A DNA stretch of 64,000 nt from Mycobacterium sp. NBC_00419 (lineage in GTDB: Bacteria > Actinomycetota > Actinomycetes > Mycobacteriales > Mycobacteriaceae), in assembly GCF_036023875.1 (NCBI RefSeq), contig NZ_CP107931.1, positions 558,001-622,000 on the forward strand, in the 5' to 3' direction. The notes below the pieces were generated by a model, which was not told the origin of the DNA, did no database searches, and was given only the letters and a program-made list of their open reading frames with translations. Shown here in pieces: positions 1 through 11,322 of the stretch (the stretch's first letter is position 1; the number at the start of each line of letters is the position of its first letter). Made by a program: the position numbers and the translations under genes.

Positions 1-1533
1 TTCAGGCGTCCTCGTTTTGGCGGGCGGCTCGGCGCGGCCACGGGTGGGCTTCTTCGCCGGTTTTCCGGCCTTGGCCGGTGTGGCTGGTTTGGCGGATCTA
101 GCGGGTCTGGCGCCGGCCGGCTTGGTGCGCAGCCGGTCGCGCAGCGCCTCCACCCGGGTCGGCACATACGGCTCGGGCATCGGCAACCGCAGCAGCCGGT
201 TCATCCGGTCATCGCGGCCCGCCCGTAGCGCGGCCACCGCCTCGGGTTCGTGGCGTGCCGCGTTGGCCATCAGTCCGATCATGAACAGCGTTGTCGCCGT
301 TGATGTTCCGCCAGCAGAAATCAGCGGCAGCTGAATGCCGGTGACGGGAAGCAGGCCGATCACATAGCCGACGTTGATGAATACCTGGCCGATCACCCAC
401 ATGGTGGCGGCGGCGGTCAGCAGCCGCAGGAACGGATCGGCCGACCGCCGGGCGATCCGCATCCCGGTGTAGGCGAACAGACCGAACAGGGCCAGTAGGC
501 CGAAGGCGCCGACGAAGCCCAGTTCCTCGCCGATGATCGCGAAGATGAAGTCATTGTGGGCGTTGGGCAGGTAGTTCCACTTCGCCGTGCCCTGCCCGAG
601 GCCGTCGCCGAACACCCCGCCGTTGGCGAGCGCGAACTTGGCCTGGCGGGCCTGATATCCCGAGCCCTGGGCGTCGGCGGCGGGGTCCAGCCAAGATCTC
701 ACCCGATCGGATCGGTAGCCCGCGGACACCGCGAGCACCGCCGCAGCCCCCACCGCTGCCAGCACCGAGGTGAGGAACACCTTCAGCGGCAGACCGGCGA
801 ACCACAGCAGGGCGAGCAGGATGATGCCCAGTGACACGGTCTGGCCGAGGTCGGGCTGGGCGACGATCAGCGCGAGCGCGATCACCGCGGCGGGGATCAG
901 CGGCACCAGCATCTCGCGCAGCGACGCCCGCTCCATCCGCCGGGTGGCCAGCAGGTGTGCACCCCAGATCGCGAACGCGATCTTGGCGAGTTCGGAGGGC
1001 TGCATCGAGATACCGGCGATGATGAACCAGCCCCGGGTGCCGTTGGATTCGTGGCCGATCCCCGGGATCAGCACGAGCACCAGCATGACGATGGTGCTCG
1101 CGAAGGCGAAGAACGACGTTCGGCGCAGGAAGTTCACCGGCAGCCGCAGCGCGATCCAGCAGGCGAACAGCCCCAGTACCGTCCAGATGACCTGACGGAA
1201 GAAGATCGACCAGGGTGAGCCGTCCTCGTCGTAGGAGTGCACACCGGATGCCGAGAGCACCATCGTCAGCCCGAGGATGACCAGCAGCGCGGTGACCGAG
1301 ACGATCAGGTGAAATGACGTCATGGGCCGGCCCAGCCAGGCGCCGAACGTCTTGGACGGCACGAAGCGGAACTTCGCCGGAGCGTCGGCGGTAGCGACCG
1401 CGACGGCGCCGGTGGTGGCCTCGCCGGCTTCCGGCGCCGTGGTGTCGCCCTCGGCGGGCGCGGGCACGTCGGTGCCGTCGGCGGTGCCCTTGGCACCCCG
1501 ACGCCGCAACCGGGTCAGGATGTTGTCAGCCAT
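1..1533 (-). CDS. ftsW: FtsW, SEDS-family septal peptidoglycan polymerase (3' end cut by window)
   Basis: The frame opens with ATG at 1533 and stays open to position 1, so 511 residues are visible and only a short C-terminal tail is missing. FtsW is the SEDS glycosyltransferase that polymerises septal peptidoglycan together with the class B PBP. The translation has a cytoplasmic Thr/Ala-rich N-terminus of about 60 residues, then many hydrophobic segments with SEDS features, including the GFVGAFGLL region and the [16 protein letters not shown] loop. After the last membrane segment comes a basic Lys/Pro/Ala-rich tail, which in mycobacteria is a cytoplasmic partner-binding tail. It is the last visible gene of the dcw operon, 5 nt after murD. 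Family call is secure; the exact C-terminus cannot be seen. Confidence 0.95.
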   Translation of the reverse strand, partial: MADNILTRLRRRGAKGTADGTDVPAPAEGDTTAPEAGEATTGAVAVATADAPAKFRFVPSKTFGAWLGRPMTSFHLIVSVTALLVILGLTMVLSASGVHSYDEDGSPWSIFFRQVIWTVLGLFACWIALRLPVNFLRRTSFFAFASTIVMLVLVLIPGIGHESNGTRGWFIIAGISMQPSELAKIAFAIWGAHLLATRRMERASLREMLVPLIPAAVIALALIVAQPDLGQTVSLGIILLALLWFAGLPLKVFLTSVLAAVGAAAVLAVSAGYRSDRVRSWLDPAADAQGSGYQARQAKFALANGGVFGDGLGQGTAKWNYLPNAHNDFIFAIIGEELGFVGAFGLLALFGLFAYTGMRIARRSADPFLRLLTAAATMWVIGQVFINVGYVIGLLPVTGIQLPLISAGGTSTATTLFMIGLMANAARHEPEAVAALRAGRDDRMNRLLRLPMPEPYVPTRVEALRDRLRTKPAGARPARSAKPATPAKAGKPAKKPTRGRAEPPAKTRTPE

Positions 1534-1538
1534 GGCCG

Positions 1539-2999
1539 CTACCGGGCCGCGGCACGGACGGCGGCGGCGAACGCGTCCCCGCGATCGCCGTAGCCGGCGA
1601 ACTGATCGAACGATGCACCGGCGGGGGCCAGCAGCACCGTGTCACCTGGTCGGGCCAGGCTGGCGGCAGCGGCGACGACTTCGGTCATCACCCGTGCGCC
1701 GAGACCTGATCCGGCAGCGTCGACCAATCGAGTCCCAAGAGCAACATCTGACTCATTAGTCCCTTGCACCACAGCATCCTCCCGCGTCACAACCTCGATG
1801 ACGGGGACATCGGGTGCGTGTCGCGATAACGCGTCGGCAACCACCGCGCGGTCGCGACCGATCAACACGGCGCCGACCAGCCGGTCTGCCACCCGGGTGA
1901 CCATGTCGTCGACCGAGGCGCCCTTGAGCAGGCCGCCGGCCACCCAGACCACCCGCGGATAGGCCAGCACCGAGGCCTGGGCCGCGTGCGGGTTGGTGGC
2001 TTTGGAGTCGTCGACGTAGCTCACGCCGTCGACGACACCGACCGCCTCGGCGCGGTGGCGGCCCACCCGGAAGCCGGCCAGCGCCTCGGCGATCGCCGAG
2101 GCCGGCACGTCGACCGCGCGAGCCAGCGCCGCGGCGCCCAGCGCGTCGAGCACCCCGACTGGTCCGGCCACCGGGATCGACGCGGCGGGTGCCAGCACCA
2201 GATCCTCGGCGAACGCGCGGTCGACGAGCAGCCCGTCGCGCACCCCGAGCTCCCCCGCGGCCGGCTCGCCGAGCCGGAATCCGGCCTTGACGGCGGCAGC
2301 GGCGGCGGGCAGCAGCGCGGTGGCCGGCGCGTCGTCGAGCCCGACGACGGCCACCCGGCCCTGCAGCGCCCTGGCCTTGGCGGCGGCGTAGGCGGCGAAA
2401 CCGCCGTGCCAGTCGAGATGGTCCTCGGCGATGTTGAGCACCGCACCGGCCTCCGGGCGCAGTGTCGGCGCCCAGAACAGCTGGAAGCTGGACAACTCGA
2501 CCGCCAGCAGATCGGCGGGCTGCGACAGGACGTCGAGCACCGGATCACCGATGTTGCCGCACAGCACCGCGCGCCGGCCGTCGGCGATCAGCATCGCGTG
2601 CAGCATCGAGGTGGTGGTGGTCTTGCCGTTGGTGCCGGTGACCACCAGCCAGCGCCGGGGCGGTCCGTAGTGGCCCGCGGCGTCCAGGCGCCACGCGAGC
2701 TCGACGTCGCCCCAGATCGGGACACCCGCGCCGGCCGCGGCGGCCAGCACCGGGGCAGTCGGCGGGAACCCGGGGCTGGTGACCACCAGGTCGACGGTGT
2801 CGATTGCGGCTATCGCCGCCGGCGGCTCGATGGTGTTGATCCCGTTGGCGGCCAAGATGTTCAGCGCGTCGGCGTTGTCGTCACAGACCACGATGTGGAC
2901 ATCCCAGGACGCCAGCGCGGCCACCACCGCGCGTCCGGTGATCCCGGCTCCGGTGACCAGTACCCGGGCACCGGGGGCCAGCGGTTCCAGGCCGGTCAC
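1539..2999 (-). CDS. murD: UDP-N-acetylmuramoyl-L-alanine--D-glutamate ligase MurD
   Basis: MurD adds D-glutamate to UDP-MurNAc-L-Ala in the cytoplasm, using ATP. The 486-residue product has an N-terminal Rossmann-like domain ([13 protein letters not shown]), the ATP-binding loop [10 protein letters not shown] near residue 120, the central Mur ligase domain with [11 protein letters not shown], and the C-terminal [11 protein letters not shown] motif. Length is typical. The start is GTG at 2999, one base after the mraY stop, so the two genes are probably translationally coupled. It sits in the dcw operon between mraY and ftsW. Confidence 0.96.
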   Translation of the reverse strand: MTGLEPLAPGARVLVTGAGITGRAVVAALASWDVHIVVCDDNADALNILAANGINTIEPPAAIAAIDTVDLVVTSPGFPPTAPVLAAAAGAGVPIWGDVELAWRLDAAGHYGPPRRWLVVTGTNGKTTTTSMLHAMLIADGRRAVLCGNIGDPVLDVLSQPADLLAVELSSFQLFWAPTLRPEAGAVLNIAEDHLDWHGGFAAYAAAKARALQGRVAVVGLDDAPATALLPAAAAAVKAGFRLGEPAAGELGVRDGLLVDRAFAEDLVLAPAASIPVAGPVGVLDALGAAALARAVDVPASAIAEALAGFRVGRHRAEAVGVVDGVSYVDDSKATNPHAAQASVLAYPRVVWVAGGLLKGASVDDMVTRVADRLVGAVLIGRDRAVVADALSRHAPDVPVIEVVTREDAVVQGTNESDVALGTRLVDAAGSGLGARVMTEVVAAAASLARPGDTVLLAPAGASFDQFAGYGDRGDAFAAAVRAAAR

Positions 3000-3000
3000 C

Positions 3001-4080
3001 TCAGGCTCCGATGGCCGAGAGCCACTCGCCGTAGAACAGGGCCACGCCGAGACCGCACGCGATCGCGGTCAGCAGCCAGAACCGGATGATCACCGTGGTC
3101 TCTGCCCAGCCCACCAACTCGAAGTGGTGGTGGAACGGTGCCATCCGGAACACCCGTCGCCCGGTGGTGCGGAACGCCAGGATCTGCACGACGACCGAGG
3201 TCACCTCGGCGACGAACAGCGCGCCGAGCACCACCGCCAGCACCTCGGTGCGGCTGGTCACCGACAGCCCGGCGATGATCCCGCCCAGGGCCAGCGAGCC
3301 GGTATCCCCCATGAAGATCTTGGCCGGGGCGGCGTTCCACCAGAGGAACCCGATACACGCGCCCGCGGTGGCGGCGGCGATGAGCGCCAGGTCCAGCGGG
3401 TCGCGCACGTTGTAGCAGCCCAGGCCCGGCGCAGTGGCGCAGGCGTTGCGGTACTGCCAGAACGTGATGAGCACGTAGGCCGCGCTGACCATCGCCATGC
3501 TGCCGCCGGCCAGCCCGTCGAGGCCGTCGGTGAAGTTCACCGCATTCGACCAGGCACTGACCACGACCACGACGAACAACACGAACAGCAGCGGGGTCAA
3601 CGTGACGGTGGCGATCTCGCGCACATACGACAGCTCCGGGCTGCCCGGCGTCAGACCGTCGGCGTTGCGGAACTGCAGCACCAGGATGCCGAACAGCACG
3701 GCGGCGGTGATCTGGCCGACGGTCTTGGCCGTCTTGTTCAGGCCGAGGTTGCGGGAGCGGCGGATCTTGATCAGGTCATCGACGAAACCGACGGCGCCCA
3801 GCGCGGTGGCCAGCGCCAGCACCAGCAGGCCGGAGGCCGACGGGCCGCTGCCGTCCATCGCCAGCCCGACGAGGTGGGTGCCGAAGTAGCCGGCCCAGAT
3901 CCCGGCGATGATCGCCACCCCGCCCATCGACGGCGTGCCACGCTTGGTCTTGTGGCTCGGCGGGCCGTCCTCGCGAATCTCGTGGCCGAACCCCTGCTTG
4001 GTGAACAACCGCACGAGCACCGGGGTCAGCAGGATCGACACCGCCAGCGAGATGCCGACGGCGATGAGGATCAGTCTCAT
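3001..4080 (-). CDS. mraY: Phospho-N-acetylmuramoyl-pentapeptide transferase MraY (MurX)
   Basis: MraY transfers phospho-MurNAc-pentapeptide to decaprenyl phosphate at the inner face of the membrane, giving lipid I. The 359-residue protein has about ten hydrophobic segments. The diagnostic cytoplasmic motifs are present: the VDDLIKIRR aspartate pair, [15 protein letters not shown], and the MAPFHHHFE histidine motif. The ATG at 4080 overlaps the murF stop by 4 nt, which suggests coupling. Family and role are secure. Confidence 0.97.
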   Translation of the reverse strand: MRLILIAVGISLAVSILLTPVLVRLFTKQGFGHEIREDGPPSHKTKRGTPSMGGVAIIAGIWAGYFGTHLVGLAMDGSGPSASGLLVLALATALGAVGFVDDLIKIRRSRNLGLNKTAKTVGQITAAVLFGILVLQFRNADGLTPGSPELSYVREIATVTLTPLLFVLFVVVVVSAWSNAVNFTDGLDGLAGGSMAMVSAAYVLITFWQYRNACATAPGLGCYNVRDPLDLALIAAATAGACIGFLWWNAAPAKIFMGDTGSLALGGIIAGLSVTSRTEVLAVVLGALFVAEVTSVVVQILAFRTTGRRVFRMAPFHHHFELVGWAETTVIIRFWLLTAIACGLGVALFYGEWLSAIGA

Positions 4081-5570
4081 GGAGTCGTCACCAACGCTTC
4101 GGCCAGCGTGCTCAGGCCCGCAGCGTTGGACGCCTTGACCAGGACGACGTCGCCGGGCTCCAGCTCGGCACGCAGCAACTCCAGGGCGGCGTCGGCATCG
4201 GGGACCATGATGGACTCCGAACCCCAGGAACCCTCCATGACCGCCCCGTGGTGCATGGCGCTCATAGGCCTCCCGGTTCCGACGACGACAAGTCGACTGA
4301 TATCTAAGCGCACCGCCAGCCGGCCGATGCGGTCGTGTTCAGTTATCGAGTCTTCTCCGAGTTCCCCCATCTCGCCCAGAACCGCCCAGCTGCGCCTGCC
4401 CTGCGGGCGCGCCATCACCGCCAGCGCCTGCAGTCCGGCGCGCATCGAGTCGGGGTTGGCGTTGTAGGCGTCGTTGACCACGGTCACCCCGTCAGCGCGG
4501 GTGTGCACCTCCATTCGGTGCCGCGACGCCGGGCCCGCGCCGGCCAGCGCCGCAGCCACCTGGGCCAGGCTCGCTCCGCACTCCAGGGCGATCGCCGCCG
4601 CCGACAGCGAGTTGCTCACCTGGTGCTCGCCGTGCACCGCCAGCGCGACGTCGACGGATCCGTCGGCGGTCGCCAGGGTGAAGCGGGGCCGGGCCAGCTC
4701 GTCGAGTTCGACGTTCTCGGCGCGGACGTCCAATCGCCGATGGCCTCGCTCGGCGCCGTCGCCGCGGCCGACCCGCACCACGCGTGCGACGGTCTTGGCG
4801 TCCATCGCCGCCACGTACGGGTCGTCAGCGTTGAGCACCGCCACGCCAGTGGACGGAAGTGCTTGTACCAGTTCCGATTTCGTCTCAGCGATGATCTCTC
4901 GCGAGCCGAATTCACCCAGGTGGGCGGTACCGACGTTCAGGACGGCCGCGATCGAAGGACGCGCGATGGCGGCAAGGGCGGCGATGTTGCCCGGATGGCG
5001 CGCCGACATCTCGAGAACCAGGAAGTCGGTGTCGGCGGTGGCCCGCAGCACCGTCCACGGGTGACCGAGTTCGTTGTTGAACGAGCCGGGCGGGGCCACC
5101 ACCTCGCCGAGCGGGCGCAGCACCGCGGCGATGAGGTCCTTCGTCGAGGTCTTGCCCGACGAGCCGGTGATCCCGATGATCCTCAGGCCGCCCTCGGCCA
5201 GTTCGGTGGCGACCGCGGCGGCGAGTGTGGCCAATGCGGCCAGCACCGCCGCCCCCGAGCCGTCGGAGTCGTGTTCGAGCACACCGGCACCCGCGTCGGC
5301 GGCGACCGCCGGCGGCACCACGATGGCCGGGACGCCGACCGGCCGGGCGGCCAGCACCGCGACCGCCCCCGCCTCGACCGCGGCCGCGGCGAAGTCGTGC
5401 CCGTCGGAGCGGGCACCCGGCAGCGCCAGGAACAGGCCACCGGGGCCCAGCGCCCGGGAGTCGAACTCGACGGTGCCGGTCACCTGGATCCGGGCGGCAT
5501 CGGCCGGGCTGATGTCGGCAAGTTCACCGCCGACGATCTCGGCGATCCTGGCGATGGTCAACGGGATCAC
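4077..5570 (-). CDS. murF: UDP-MurNAc-tripeptide--D-alanyl-D-alanine ligase MurF
   Basis: MurF adds D-Ala-D-Ala to UDP-MurNAc-tripeptide, completing the pentapeptide precursor. The 497-residue product carries the ATP loop [13 protein letters not shown], the central [12 protein letters not shown] motif and [11 protein letters not shown] of the C-terminal domain, in the order expected for Mur ligases. The GTG start at 5570 overlaps the murE stop by 4 nt. Downstream it overlaps mraY by 4 nt, so murE-murF-mraY form a tightly coupled block. Confidence 0.96.
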   Translation of the reverse strand: MIPLTIARIAEIVGGELADISPADAARIQVTGTVEFDSRALGPGGLFLALPGARSDGHDFAAAAVEAGAVAVLAARPVGVPAIVVPPAVAADAGAGVLEHDSDGSGAAVLAALATLAAAVATELAEGGLRIIGITGSSGKTSTKDLIAAVLRPLGEVVAPPGSFNNELGHPWTVLRATADTDFLVLEMSARHPGNIAALAAIARPSIAAVLNVGTAHLGEFGSREIIAETKSELVQALPSTGVAVLNADDPYVAAMDAKTVARVVRVGRGDGAERGHRRLDVRAENVELDELARPRFTLATADGSVDVALAVHGEHQVSNSLSAAAIALECGASLAQVAAALAGAGPASRHRMEVHTRADGVTVVNDAYNANPDSMRAGLQALAVMARPQGRRSWAVLGEMGELGEDSITEHDRIGRLAVRLDISRLVVVGTGRPMSAMHHGAVMEGSWGSESIMVPDADAALELLRAELEPGDVVLVKASNAAGLSTLAEALVTTP

Positions 5571-7111
5571 GGTGCGGCTCCCAACGCTTCGAGTGCCAGG
5601 GCCAGTTCCTCGCGGTCGTCGAACGGACGGGTCTGACCCCCGCCGGTCTGGCCTTTCTCATGCCCCTTGCCCGCGATCACCACCACGTCGCCGCGGCGTG
5701 CCCACCCGACGGCGTGCCGGATGGCCGCGCGCCGGTCGCCGATCTCGACGACCTCAGCCGGTGAGCCGTTCTGTGCGACGCCGGCCAGGATGGCGGCGCG
5801 GATCGACGCCGGGTCCTCGTCGCGGGGGTTGTCGTCGGTGACGACCACCAGGTCCGCCAGTTCGGCGGCGATGCGCCCCATGGGTTCACGCTTACCCGGG
5901 TCGCGGTCTCCCCCGGCACCGAACACCACGGCCAGCCGCGAATCGGGCCTGCGCAACGTGTCCAGCACCGCCTGCAGCGCACCGGGTTTGTGGGCGTAGT
6001 CGACGACGGCGAGGAACTCTTGCCCGCGCTCGATCGCCTCCAGCCGGCCCGGCACCGATGCCTCGCGCAGACCGGGCGACGCCTGCTCGGGTGACACCCC
6101 GACGGCATCGAGCATCGCCAGTGCGAGAAGGGCATTGGCGACGTTGAAGCGGCCGGGCAGCCGGAGGCGCAGCCGGTGGTGCACCCCGGCGGGGTCCTGC
6201 GCGGTGAACTCCTGAACGCCGTTGTCGAGCACGGTGATGTCCTGTGCGCGCCAGTCGGCGGGGTGGCCGTCGGCGCTGACGGTCACCACCTGGCCGGCGC
6301 GCCGCGCCATCGCCCGGCCCGCCTCGTCGTCCACGCAGACCACCGCCCGCTCCGCATGTACGGCAGAGCCCGGGTCGAACAGTTTGGCCTTGGCCTCGAA
6401 GTAGGCCTCCATCGTCGGGTGGAAGTCGAGGTGGTCGCGCGAGAGGTTGGTGAACCCGCCGACGGCGAACCGGATGCCGTCCACCCGGCCGAGTTCCAGT
6501 GCGTGGCTGGACACTTCCATCACCGCGGTGTCCACGCCCTGCTCGGCCATGACCGCCAGCAGCGCTTGGAGAGCGGGCGCTTCCGGCGTGGTCAGCGCGC
6601 TGGGCACGTCGCGCCCGGCGATGCGGACCCCGACCGTGCCGACCATCCCGGGCACCCGTTGCGCCGAGACCAGGCCGGCCTCGATCAGGTGTGTCGTCGT
6701 GGTCTTGCCGGAGGTGCCGGTGACGCCGAGGACGACGACCCGGTCCGAGGGGTGGCCGTACACCGCGGAGGCCAGCTCACCGAGCACCGCCCGCGGGTTC
6801 GGATGCACCAGAACCGGCACCGGGGTGGGCTCGCCGAGCCCGCCATGGATCACGGCCAGACCGTCCGCGTCGGTGAGGATCGCCACCGCGCCGCGCTGCA
6901 CGGCGTCGCCGGCGAAGGCGGCGCCGTGCGACGACGATCCGGGCAGCGCCGCGAACAGGTCGCCGGGCACGGACTCCTGCCCACGCAGCGTGACCCCGGT
7001 GATCCGGACCTCGGGGACAGCGCCGCCGTTGGCCGGTACGGCACCGATCCGGGTGGCCAGCGTCGGCAGTGCCAAGGCCGGTGTCGTACGGGGCCGCAGG
7101 GGGTTGGTCAT
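5567..7111 (-). CDS. murE: UDP-MurNAc-L-alanyl-D-glutamate--2,6-diaminopimelate ligase MurE
   Basis: MurE adds the third stem residue. The 514-residue protein has the ATP loop [13 protein letters not shown], the [16 protein letters not shown] motif, and DDNPRDEDP in the C-terminal domain. The DNPR motif is the signature of enzymes that select meso-diaminopimelate rather than lysine, as expected for mycobacterial peptidoglycan. Start is ATG at 7111, 40 nt after the pbpB stop, and the 3' end overlaps murF by 4 nt. Confidence 0.97.
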   Translation of the reverse strand: MTNPLRPRTTPALALPTLATRIGAVPANGGAVPEVRITGVTLRGQESVPGDLFAALPGSSSHGAAFAGDAVQRGAVAILTDADGLAVIHGGLGEPTPVPVLVHPNPRAVLGELASAVYGHPSDRVVVLGVTGTSGKTTTTHLIEAGLVSAQRVPGMVGTVGVRIAGRDVPSALTTPEAPALQALLAVMAEQGVDTAVMEVSSHALELGRVDGIRFAVGGFTNLSRDHLDFHPTMEAYFEAKAKLFDPGSAVHAERAVVCVDDEAGRAMARRAGQVVTVSADGHPADWRAQDITVLDNGVQEFTAQDPAGVHHRLRLRLPGRFNVANALLALAMLDAVGVSPEQASPGLREASVPGRLEAIERGQEFLAVVDYAHKPGALQAVLDTLRRPDSRLAVVFGAGGDRDPGKREPMGRIAAELADLVVVTDDNPRDEDPASIRAAILAGVAQNGSPAEVVEIGDRRAAIRHAVGWARRGDVVVIAGKGHEKGQTGGGQTRPFDDREELALALEALGAAP

Positions 7112-7151
7112 CGGATTGACACCCTACCGAGCCGAGGCGGTCGCCCGGCTA

Positions 7152-9095
7152 CTACATGGCCTGCAGGGTCAGCGGCGGTCCGGGGTCGGCCGACAACGGG
7201 ACGTTCTCCCGCTGCAACAGCCAGGCGGCGATGTTGTGGAACAGCGGCGCCGCCGAGTGTCCGGCCGAGCCGTCGGCATTGCGTTGCGGGTTGTCCATCA
7301 TGATGCCGATGACGTAGCGCGGATCGTCGGCCGGGGCCATCCCGGCGAAGGTGATCCAGTAGACGTCGCTGTAGTAGCAGCCGCAGGCGGGATTGATCTG
7401 CTGGGCGGTGCCGGTCTTGCCCGCGATCTGGTAGCCCTCGACCGCCGCGGCGGCACCGGTGCCCTGCTGGTAGCCCATCGGGTCGCGCTGCACGACGGCG
7501 CGCAGCATGTTGCGGACCGTGCGGGCGGTGTCGGGCGAGACCACCCGGATACCGGCGGGCCGCGGCTCCTCGGTGCGGGTGCCGTCTTCGGCGATGGTGG
7601 CCTTGAGGATGCGCGGCGGGATGCGCACACCATCGTTGGCGACCGCCTGGTACATCCCCGCCATCTGCAGCAGGGTCATCGAAAGACCCTGGCCGATAGG
7701 AAGATTGGAGAACGAGCTGCCTGACCACTGGTCGATGGGCGGGACCAGGCCGGAGCTTTCACCGGGCAGGCCGACGCCGGTGCGCTGGCCGAGGCCGAAC
7801 TTACCGAGCATGTCGTAGTAGCGTTCCGGCCCGACCCGCTGCGCGAGCATCAGGGTGCCCACGTTGGACGACTTACCGAACACGCCGGTCGTGGTGTAGG
7901 GCATCACGCCGTGCGCCCAGGCGTCACCGACGGTCACCCCACCCATGTCGATCGAACCGGGCACCTGCAGGACCTCGTCGGGATTGGACAGGCCGTACTC
8001 GATGACCGAGGACGCGGTGACGATCTTGTTGACCGACCCCGGCTCGAACGGCGAGGTGACCGCCAGGTTGCCCATCTCCCTGTCGGCCTGACGGCCGATG
8101 TCCTGGCTCGGGTCGAAGGTGTCGTCGTTGGACATCGCCAGCACTTCGCCGGTCTTGGCGTCGAGCACCACCGCGGAGACGTTCTTGGCGCCGGAGACGT
8201 CCTTGGCCTGCTGAACCTGCTGCTGGACGTAGAACTGGATGTCGTCGTCGAGGGTCAGCTGCACGGTCGAGCCGTCGACGGCGTCGTGCTTGTTGCGGTA
8301 GCTGCCCGGAATCACCACTCCGTCGGAGCCGCGGTCATAGGTGATGGAGCCGTCGGTGCCGGCGAGCTGGGAGTCCATCGCGTCCTCGAGGCCGAGCAGG
8401 CCGTGCCCGTCCCAGTCGATGCCGCCGACGATATTGGCCGCCAGGGCCCCGCCGGGATACTGGCGCAGATCCTGTCGTTCGGCGCCCACCTCGGGGAATT
8501 TCTTGATGATCGCGGTGGCGATCGCCGGGTCGACCGCGCGGGCGAGATAGACGAAAGGCTCGTTGCTGCGCAGCTTCTTGAGCAGTGTGGCGGCATCGGG
8601 CTTGTTGCCGAGCTTGGCCGAGACATCCTTGGCGATCTCCGCCAGCCGTTTGTCGGGGTCCGGAGCCGACGGCGAGGCCTGCTTGGCCTCGGCGAGTTGC
8701 TTTTTGATCTTGGCGGGCTGGAAGGTCAGCGCCCTGGCCTCGATGGTGAAGGCCAGCTTGTCGTTGTTGCGGTCGACGATGCTGCCGCGCACCGCCTTCT
8801 CGACATCGGTGACCTTGAGCTGGCTGGCCGCCTCGGCCCGAAGACCCGCGGCCTTGGGCACCTGAAGGTTGAACAGCTGTGCGGCGGCGACGAGCAGCGC
8901 CACCAGGATGACGACGTTGCCTGCCCGGTGGCGGAACGCGAATCCGGCTGTGCGCGATTCGGTTTCGGTGGCCTGACGGGTGCGACGTGCCGTGGCGGCG
9001 TGTCCCTGGCCGGTGGCGGGTGCCTTCGCGGGCAGCGCAGCGCGCTTCCTGCTGCTGCCGGCGGCCCGCGGGCCCGGCTTGGGACTACGACTCAT
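7152..9095 (-). CDS. pbpB: Septal class B penicillin-binding protein PbpB (FtsI)
   Basis: This is the septal transpeptidase that cross-links new peptidoglycan with FtsW. The 647-residue protein has a basic, Ala-rich cytoplasmic tail, one membrane segment near residues 60-77, a dimerisation domain, and the transpeptidase domain. The three active-site motifs are visible: SxxK (SVNK, serine 354), SSN at 409-411 and KTG at 560-562. Just after KTG is a short Cys pair (CGC, about 571-573). The ATG at 9095 overlaps the ftsL stop by 4 nt. Confidence 0.96.
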   Translation of the reverse strand: MSRSPKPGPRAAGSSRKRAALPAKAPATGQGHAATARRTRQATETESRTAGFAFRHRAGNVVILVALLVAAAQLFNLQVPKAAGLRAEAASQLKVTDVEKAVRGSIVDRNNDKLAFTIEARALTFQPAKIKKQLAEAKQASPSAPDPDKRLAEIAKDVSAKLGNKPDAATLLKKLRSNEPFVYLARAVDPAIATAIIKKFPEVGAERQDLRQYPGGALAANIVGGIDWDGHGLLGLEDAMDSQLAGTDGSITYDRGSDGVVIPGSYRNKHDAVDGSTVQLTLDDDIQFYVQQQVQQAKDVSGAKNVSAVVLDAKTGEVLAMSNDDTFDPSQDIGRQADREMGNLAVTSPFEPGSVNKIVTASSVIEYGLSNPDEVLQVPGSIDMGGVTVGDAWAHGVMPYTTTGVFGKSSNVGTLMLAQRVGPERYYDMLGKFGLGQRTGVGLPGESSGLVPPIDQWSGSSFSNLPIGQGLSMTLLQMAGMYQAVANDGVRIPPRILKATIAEDGTRTEEPRPAGIRVVSPDTARTVRNMLRAVVQRDPMGYQQGTGAAAAVEGYQIAGKTGTAQQINPACGCYYSDVYWITFAGMAPADDPRYVIGIMMDNPQRNADGSAGHSAAPLFHNIAAWLLQRENVPLSADPGPPLTLQAM

Positions 9096-10165
9096 TGGGC
9101 TCCTCCGGTCGGCGGCACCGCAGGTACGACGGGGGCCGCAGCGGGGGCAGCAGCGTCGGCCGGAGCAGGCGGTTGCCCGACCGGCAGCTGCGGGGCCAGT
9201 GCGGGCGGCAGCCCGGTGACCGGGGCGACGATCGCCGGCGGCACCGTCGCCTGCGGGTCCACCGGGACCAGGGTCAGGCCGGGCGCGGCGGGCGGGCCGG
9301 GCAGCGTCGCGGCCGCCGGGGCGTGATCGGTGGCCGACGGCAGGTGCACCGGGACTTCAGCACCGGCGGCGGGCAGCTGACCCGCCAGCGGCGTGATCCG
9401 GGTGGGCACCTCGGCGGCACCCGGGCGCGGTTTCGGGGCGGCCGGTGGCGCCGGTGCCGCTGGGGCAGGCGGCCTTTCATCGGGCAGCTTGGAGTTCAGC
9501 GGCGGCGGCGGCGCACCTTCGGCCGGCTTCGGCTTGCCCACGACGATCCAGTTGCCCGACGGATCCTGGACCAGGTGAGCAGTGTCCTTCGAGGGGATCA
9601 TGCCGAGAGTGCGGGCCGCTTCGGCCAGCGCCGGGGCGGACTCGGCCTCGAGTACGTCCCGCTCGAGCGCTTCCTTCTGTTGGGTGAGTGCCTCATTGGT
9701 GGCCCGCGCGGTGCCCAACTGGTAGGACCGCTGCGCGGCGTCGGTGGACAGCCACAGGGTGACGGCCAGCCCGACCCCCAGGGATCCGATGACGAGGACC
9801 ACAAAGGGCACCTTCGCCATCAGGGTCTGCGGGCGAAGGTCGATGGTGGCCAGTCGGGCGATCAGCCGTTCGCGTAAGGGTACGCGGACGACCTTGGGCG
9901 CCTTGGCTTTGCGCGCCTTGGCGCGGGCCTTGGCCTGACTGGTGGTCTTGGGCCGGGCCGGGCGCTCGACGGGCCGCGGCATCGGGGCGGTCTGCGGACC
10001 CTGCTTGAGCGCACGAGGTTCGGAAGGCCGGCGGGCCGATGCCCCGCCGCGGGGCCGCGCGTTGCGCGTCGCGCCCTCGGTGCTGCGCCGCCGTGCCGCG
10101 GTGCCCTTGCCCTTCTTGTCTTTCTCGCGATCCGCGGGACCGGCTTCCTTGCGCCCGACCTTCAT
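9092..10165 (-). CDS. ftsL: FtsL-type divisome protein with long proline-rich tail (Rv2164c-like)
   Basis: The 357-residue protein lies exactly between rsmH and pbpB, the usual ftsL position. It has a long Lys/Arg-rich cytoplasmic part of about 115 residues, a single membrane segment (PFVVLVIGSLGVGLAVTLWL), then a short helical stretch likely to form a coiled coil (about residues 140-175). The rest is a long extracytoplasmic Pro/Ala-rich tail. That layout matches the mycobacterial FtsL (Rv2164c) and differs from the short FtsL of E. coli. FtsL binds FtsB/FtsQ and activates FtsWI. It starts 2 nt after the rsmH stop and overlaps pbpB. Identity rests on position and topology more than on sequence motifs. 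Confidence 0.85.
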   Translation of the reverse strand: MKVGRKEAGPADREKDKKGKGTAARRRSTEGATRNARPRGGASARRPSEPRALKQGPQTAPMPRPVERPARPKTTSQAKARAKARKAKAPKVVRVPLRERLIARLATIDLRPQTLMAKVPFVVLVIGSLGVGLAVTLWLSTDAAQRSYQLGTARATNEALTQQKEALERDVLEAESAPALAEAARTLGMIPSKDTAHLVQDPSGNWIVVGKPKPAEGAPPPPLNSKLPDERPPAPAAPAPPAAPKPRPGAAEVPTRITPLAGQLPAAGAEVPVHLPSATDHAPAAATLPGPPAAPGLTLVPVDPQATVPPAIVAPVTGLPPALAPQLPVGQPPAPADAAAPAAAPVVPAVPPTGGAQ

Positions 10166-10167
10166 GA

Positions 10168-11322
10168 CTACTTCCCTCCCCGTCCCGGGTTGCCAGTCGT
10201 GACGCGCTCGACGGCCCTCAGCCGCACCGGCGCACTACGCGGATTTCGTTCGATCTCGTCGGCGTCGGCCCGCTCCGCACCGCGGGTGAGCGCCATGAAT
10301 TCCGGTTCGTAGCCGGGCAGTTCGACGGGCAGACCCTGCGGTGAGCGCGAGGCCGTCGCCTCTGCGAAGGTGGTCTTGACGATCCTGTCCTCCAGCGACT
10401 GGTAGGCCATCACGACCACCCGGCCGCCGGGTCGCAGGGCCGCGAGCGCGGCAGGCAGCGCCGCGGTCAGCGAGTCGAGTTCGGCGTTGACCGCGATCCG
10501 CAGCGCCTGGAAGGTGCGCTTGGCGGGATGGCCGCCGGTGCGCCGCGCCGGGGCGGGAATGCCCTGGTAGATGATCTCCACCAGTTCGCTGGTGGTGGTC
10601 AGCGGGGCACGCTTGCGGCGCTCGACGATCAGGCCGGCGATGCGGTGGGCGAACTTCTCCTCGCCGAAGCGGCGCAGGATATCGGTCAGTTCAGCGCGCT
10701 CGTAGGTGTTGAGGATCCCGGCTGCGGTCAACGGCGCCTCGGGGTCCATCCGCATGTCCAGTGGGGCGTCCTTGGCGTAGGAGAAGCCCCGCTCGGGCTG
10801 GTCGAGCTGCATCGAGGAGACACCCAGGTCGAACAGCACTCCGTCGACGGATTCAGTTGTCGCGCAGTCTGCTTCAGCCAGCGCATCGACGATCCCGTCG
10901 TAGCGGGTCCGGACCAGGGTGATGCGGTCGGCGAACGGGGCCAGCCGCTGCTCCGTCTTCGCCAGCGCGGTGGGGTCGCGATCCAGGCCGATCAGGCGCA
11001 GGCCGGGGAAGTCGGTCAGGAAGCGCTCGGCGTGGCCGCCCGCGCCGAGGGTGGCGTCGATGAGAAGGGCACCGGATCCGTCGGCGGCGGTACGGGTGAG
11101 CGCGGGAGCCAGGAGTTCGACACAGCGGTCCAGCAGTACGGGGATGTGTCCGTGGTCGGCGGTGTCAACCACGACAGAACCTCCCGGTAAGTCAGACGGT
11201 GCACATGCACCGAGGTCCCTGTCCGAGTTGGCGAACCTGGCGTTGGGGAAGTACGTCAGGGTCGGTTCGGGCAGAGGCCACGATGCACGGGCCAGGTCAG
11301 ATGATGTCGCTGAGTGCTTCAT
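10168..11322 (-). CDS. rsmH: 16S rRNA (cytosine-1402-N4)-methyltransferase RsmH (MraW)
   Basis: RsmH methylates N4 of C1402 in 16S rRNA, using SAM. The product shows [13 protein letters not shown], the SAM-binding [34 protein letters not shown], and the C-terminal [15 protein letters not shown] and [12 protein letters not shown] motifs. The frame is open to 11382, but I chose the ATG at 11322, which gives 384 residues. It keeps the [15 protein letters not shown] stretch typical of mycobacterial orthologues and overlaps mraZ by 26 nt. The start is therefore uncertain by about 20 residues. It is second in the dcw operon. Confidence 0.93.
   Translation of the reverse strand: MKHSATSSDLARASWPLPEPTLTYFPNARFANSDRDLGACAPSDLPGGSVVVDTADHGHIPVLLDRCVELLAPALTRTAADGSGALLIDATLGAGGHAERFLTDFPGLRLIGLDRDPTALAKTEQRLAPFADRITLVRTRYDGIVDALAEADCATTESVDGVLFDLGVSSMQLDQPERGFSYAKDAPLDMRMDPEAPLTAAGILNTYERAELTDILRRFGEEKFAHRIAGLIVERRKRAPLTTTSELVEIIYQGIPAPARRTGGHPAKRTFQALRIAVNAELDSLTAALPAALAALRPGGRVVVMAYQSLEDRIVKTTFAEATASRSPQGLPVELPGYEPEFMALTRGAERADADEIERNPRSAPVRLRAVERVTTGNPGRGGK

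Noticed and set aside
1986..5636. Long open frames on the plus strand opposite murD, mraY and murF
   Set aside because: They mirror the codon bias of the real minus-strand Mur genes, have Gly/Arg/His-rich compositions and match no family.
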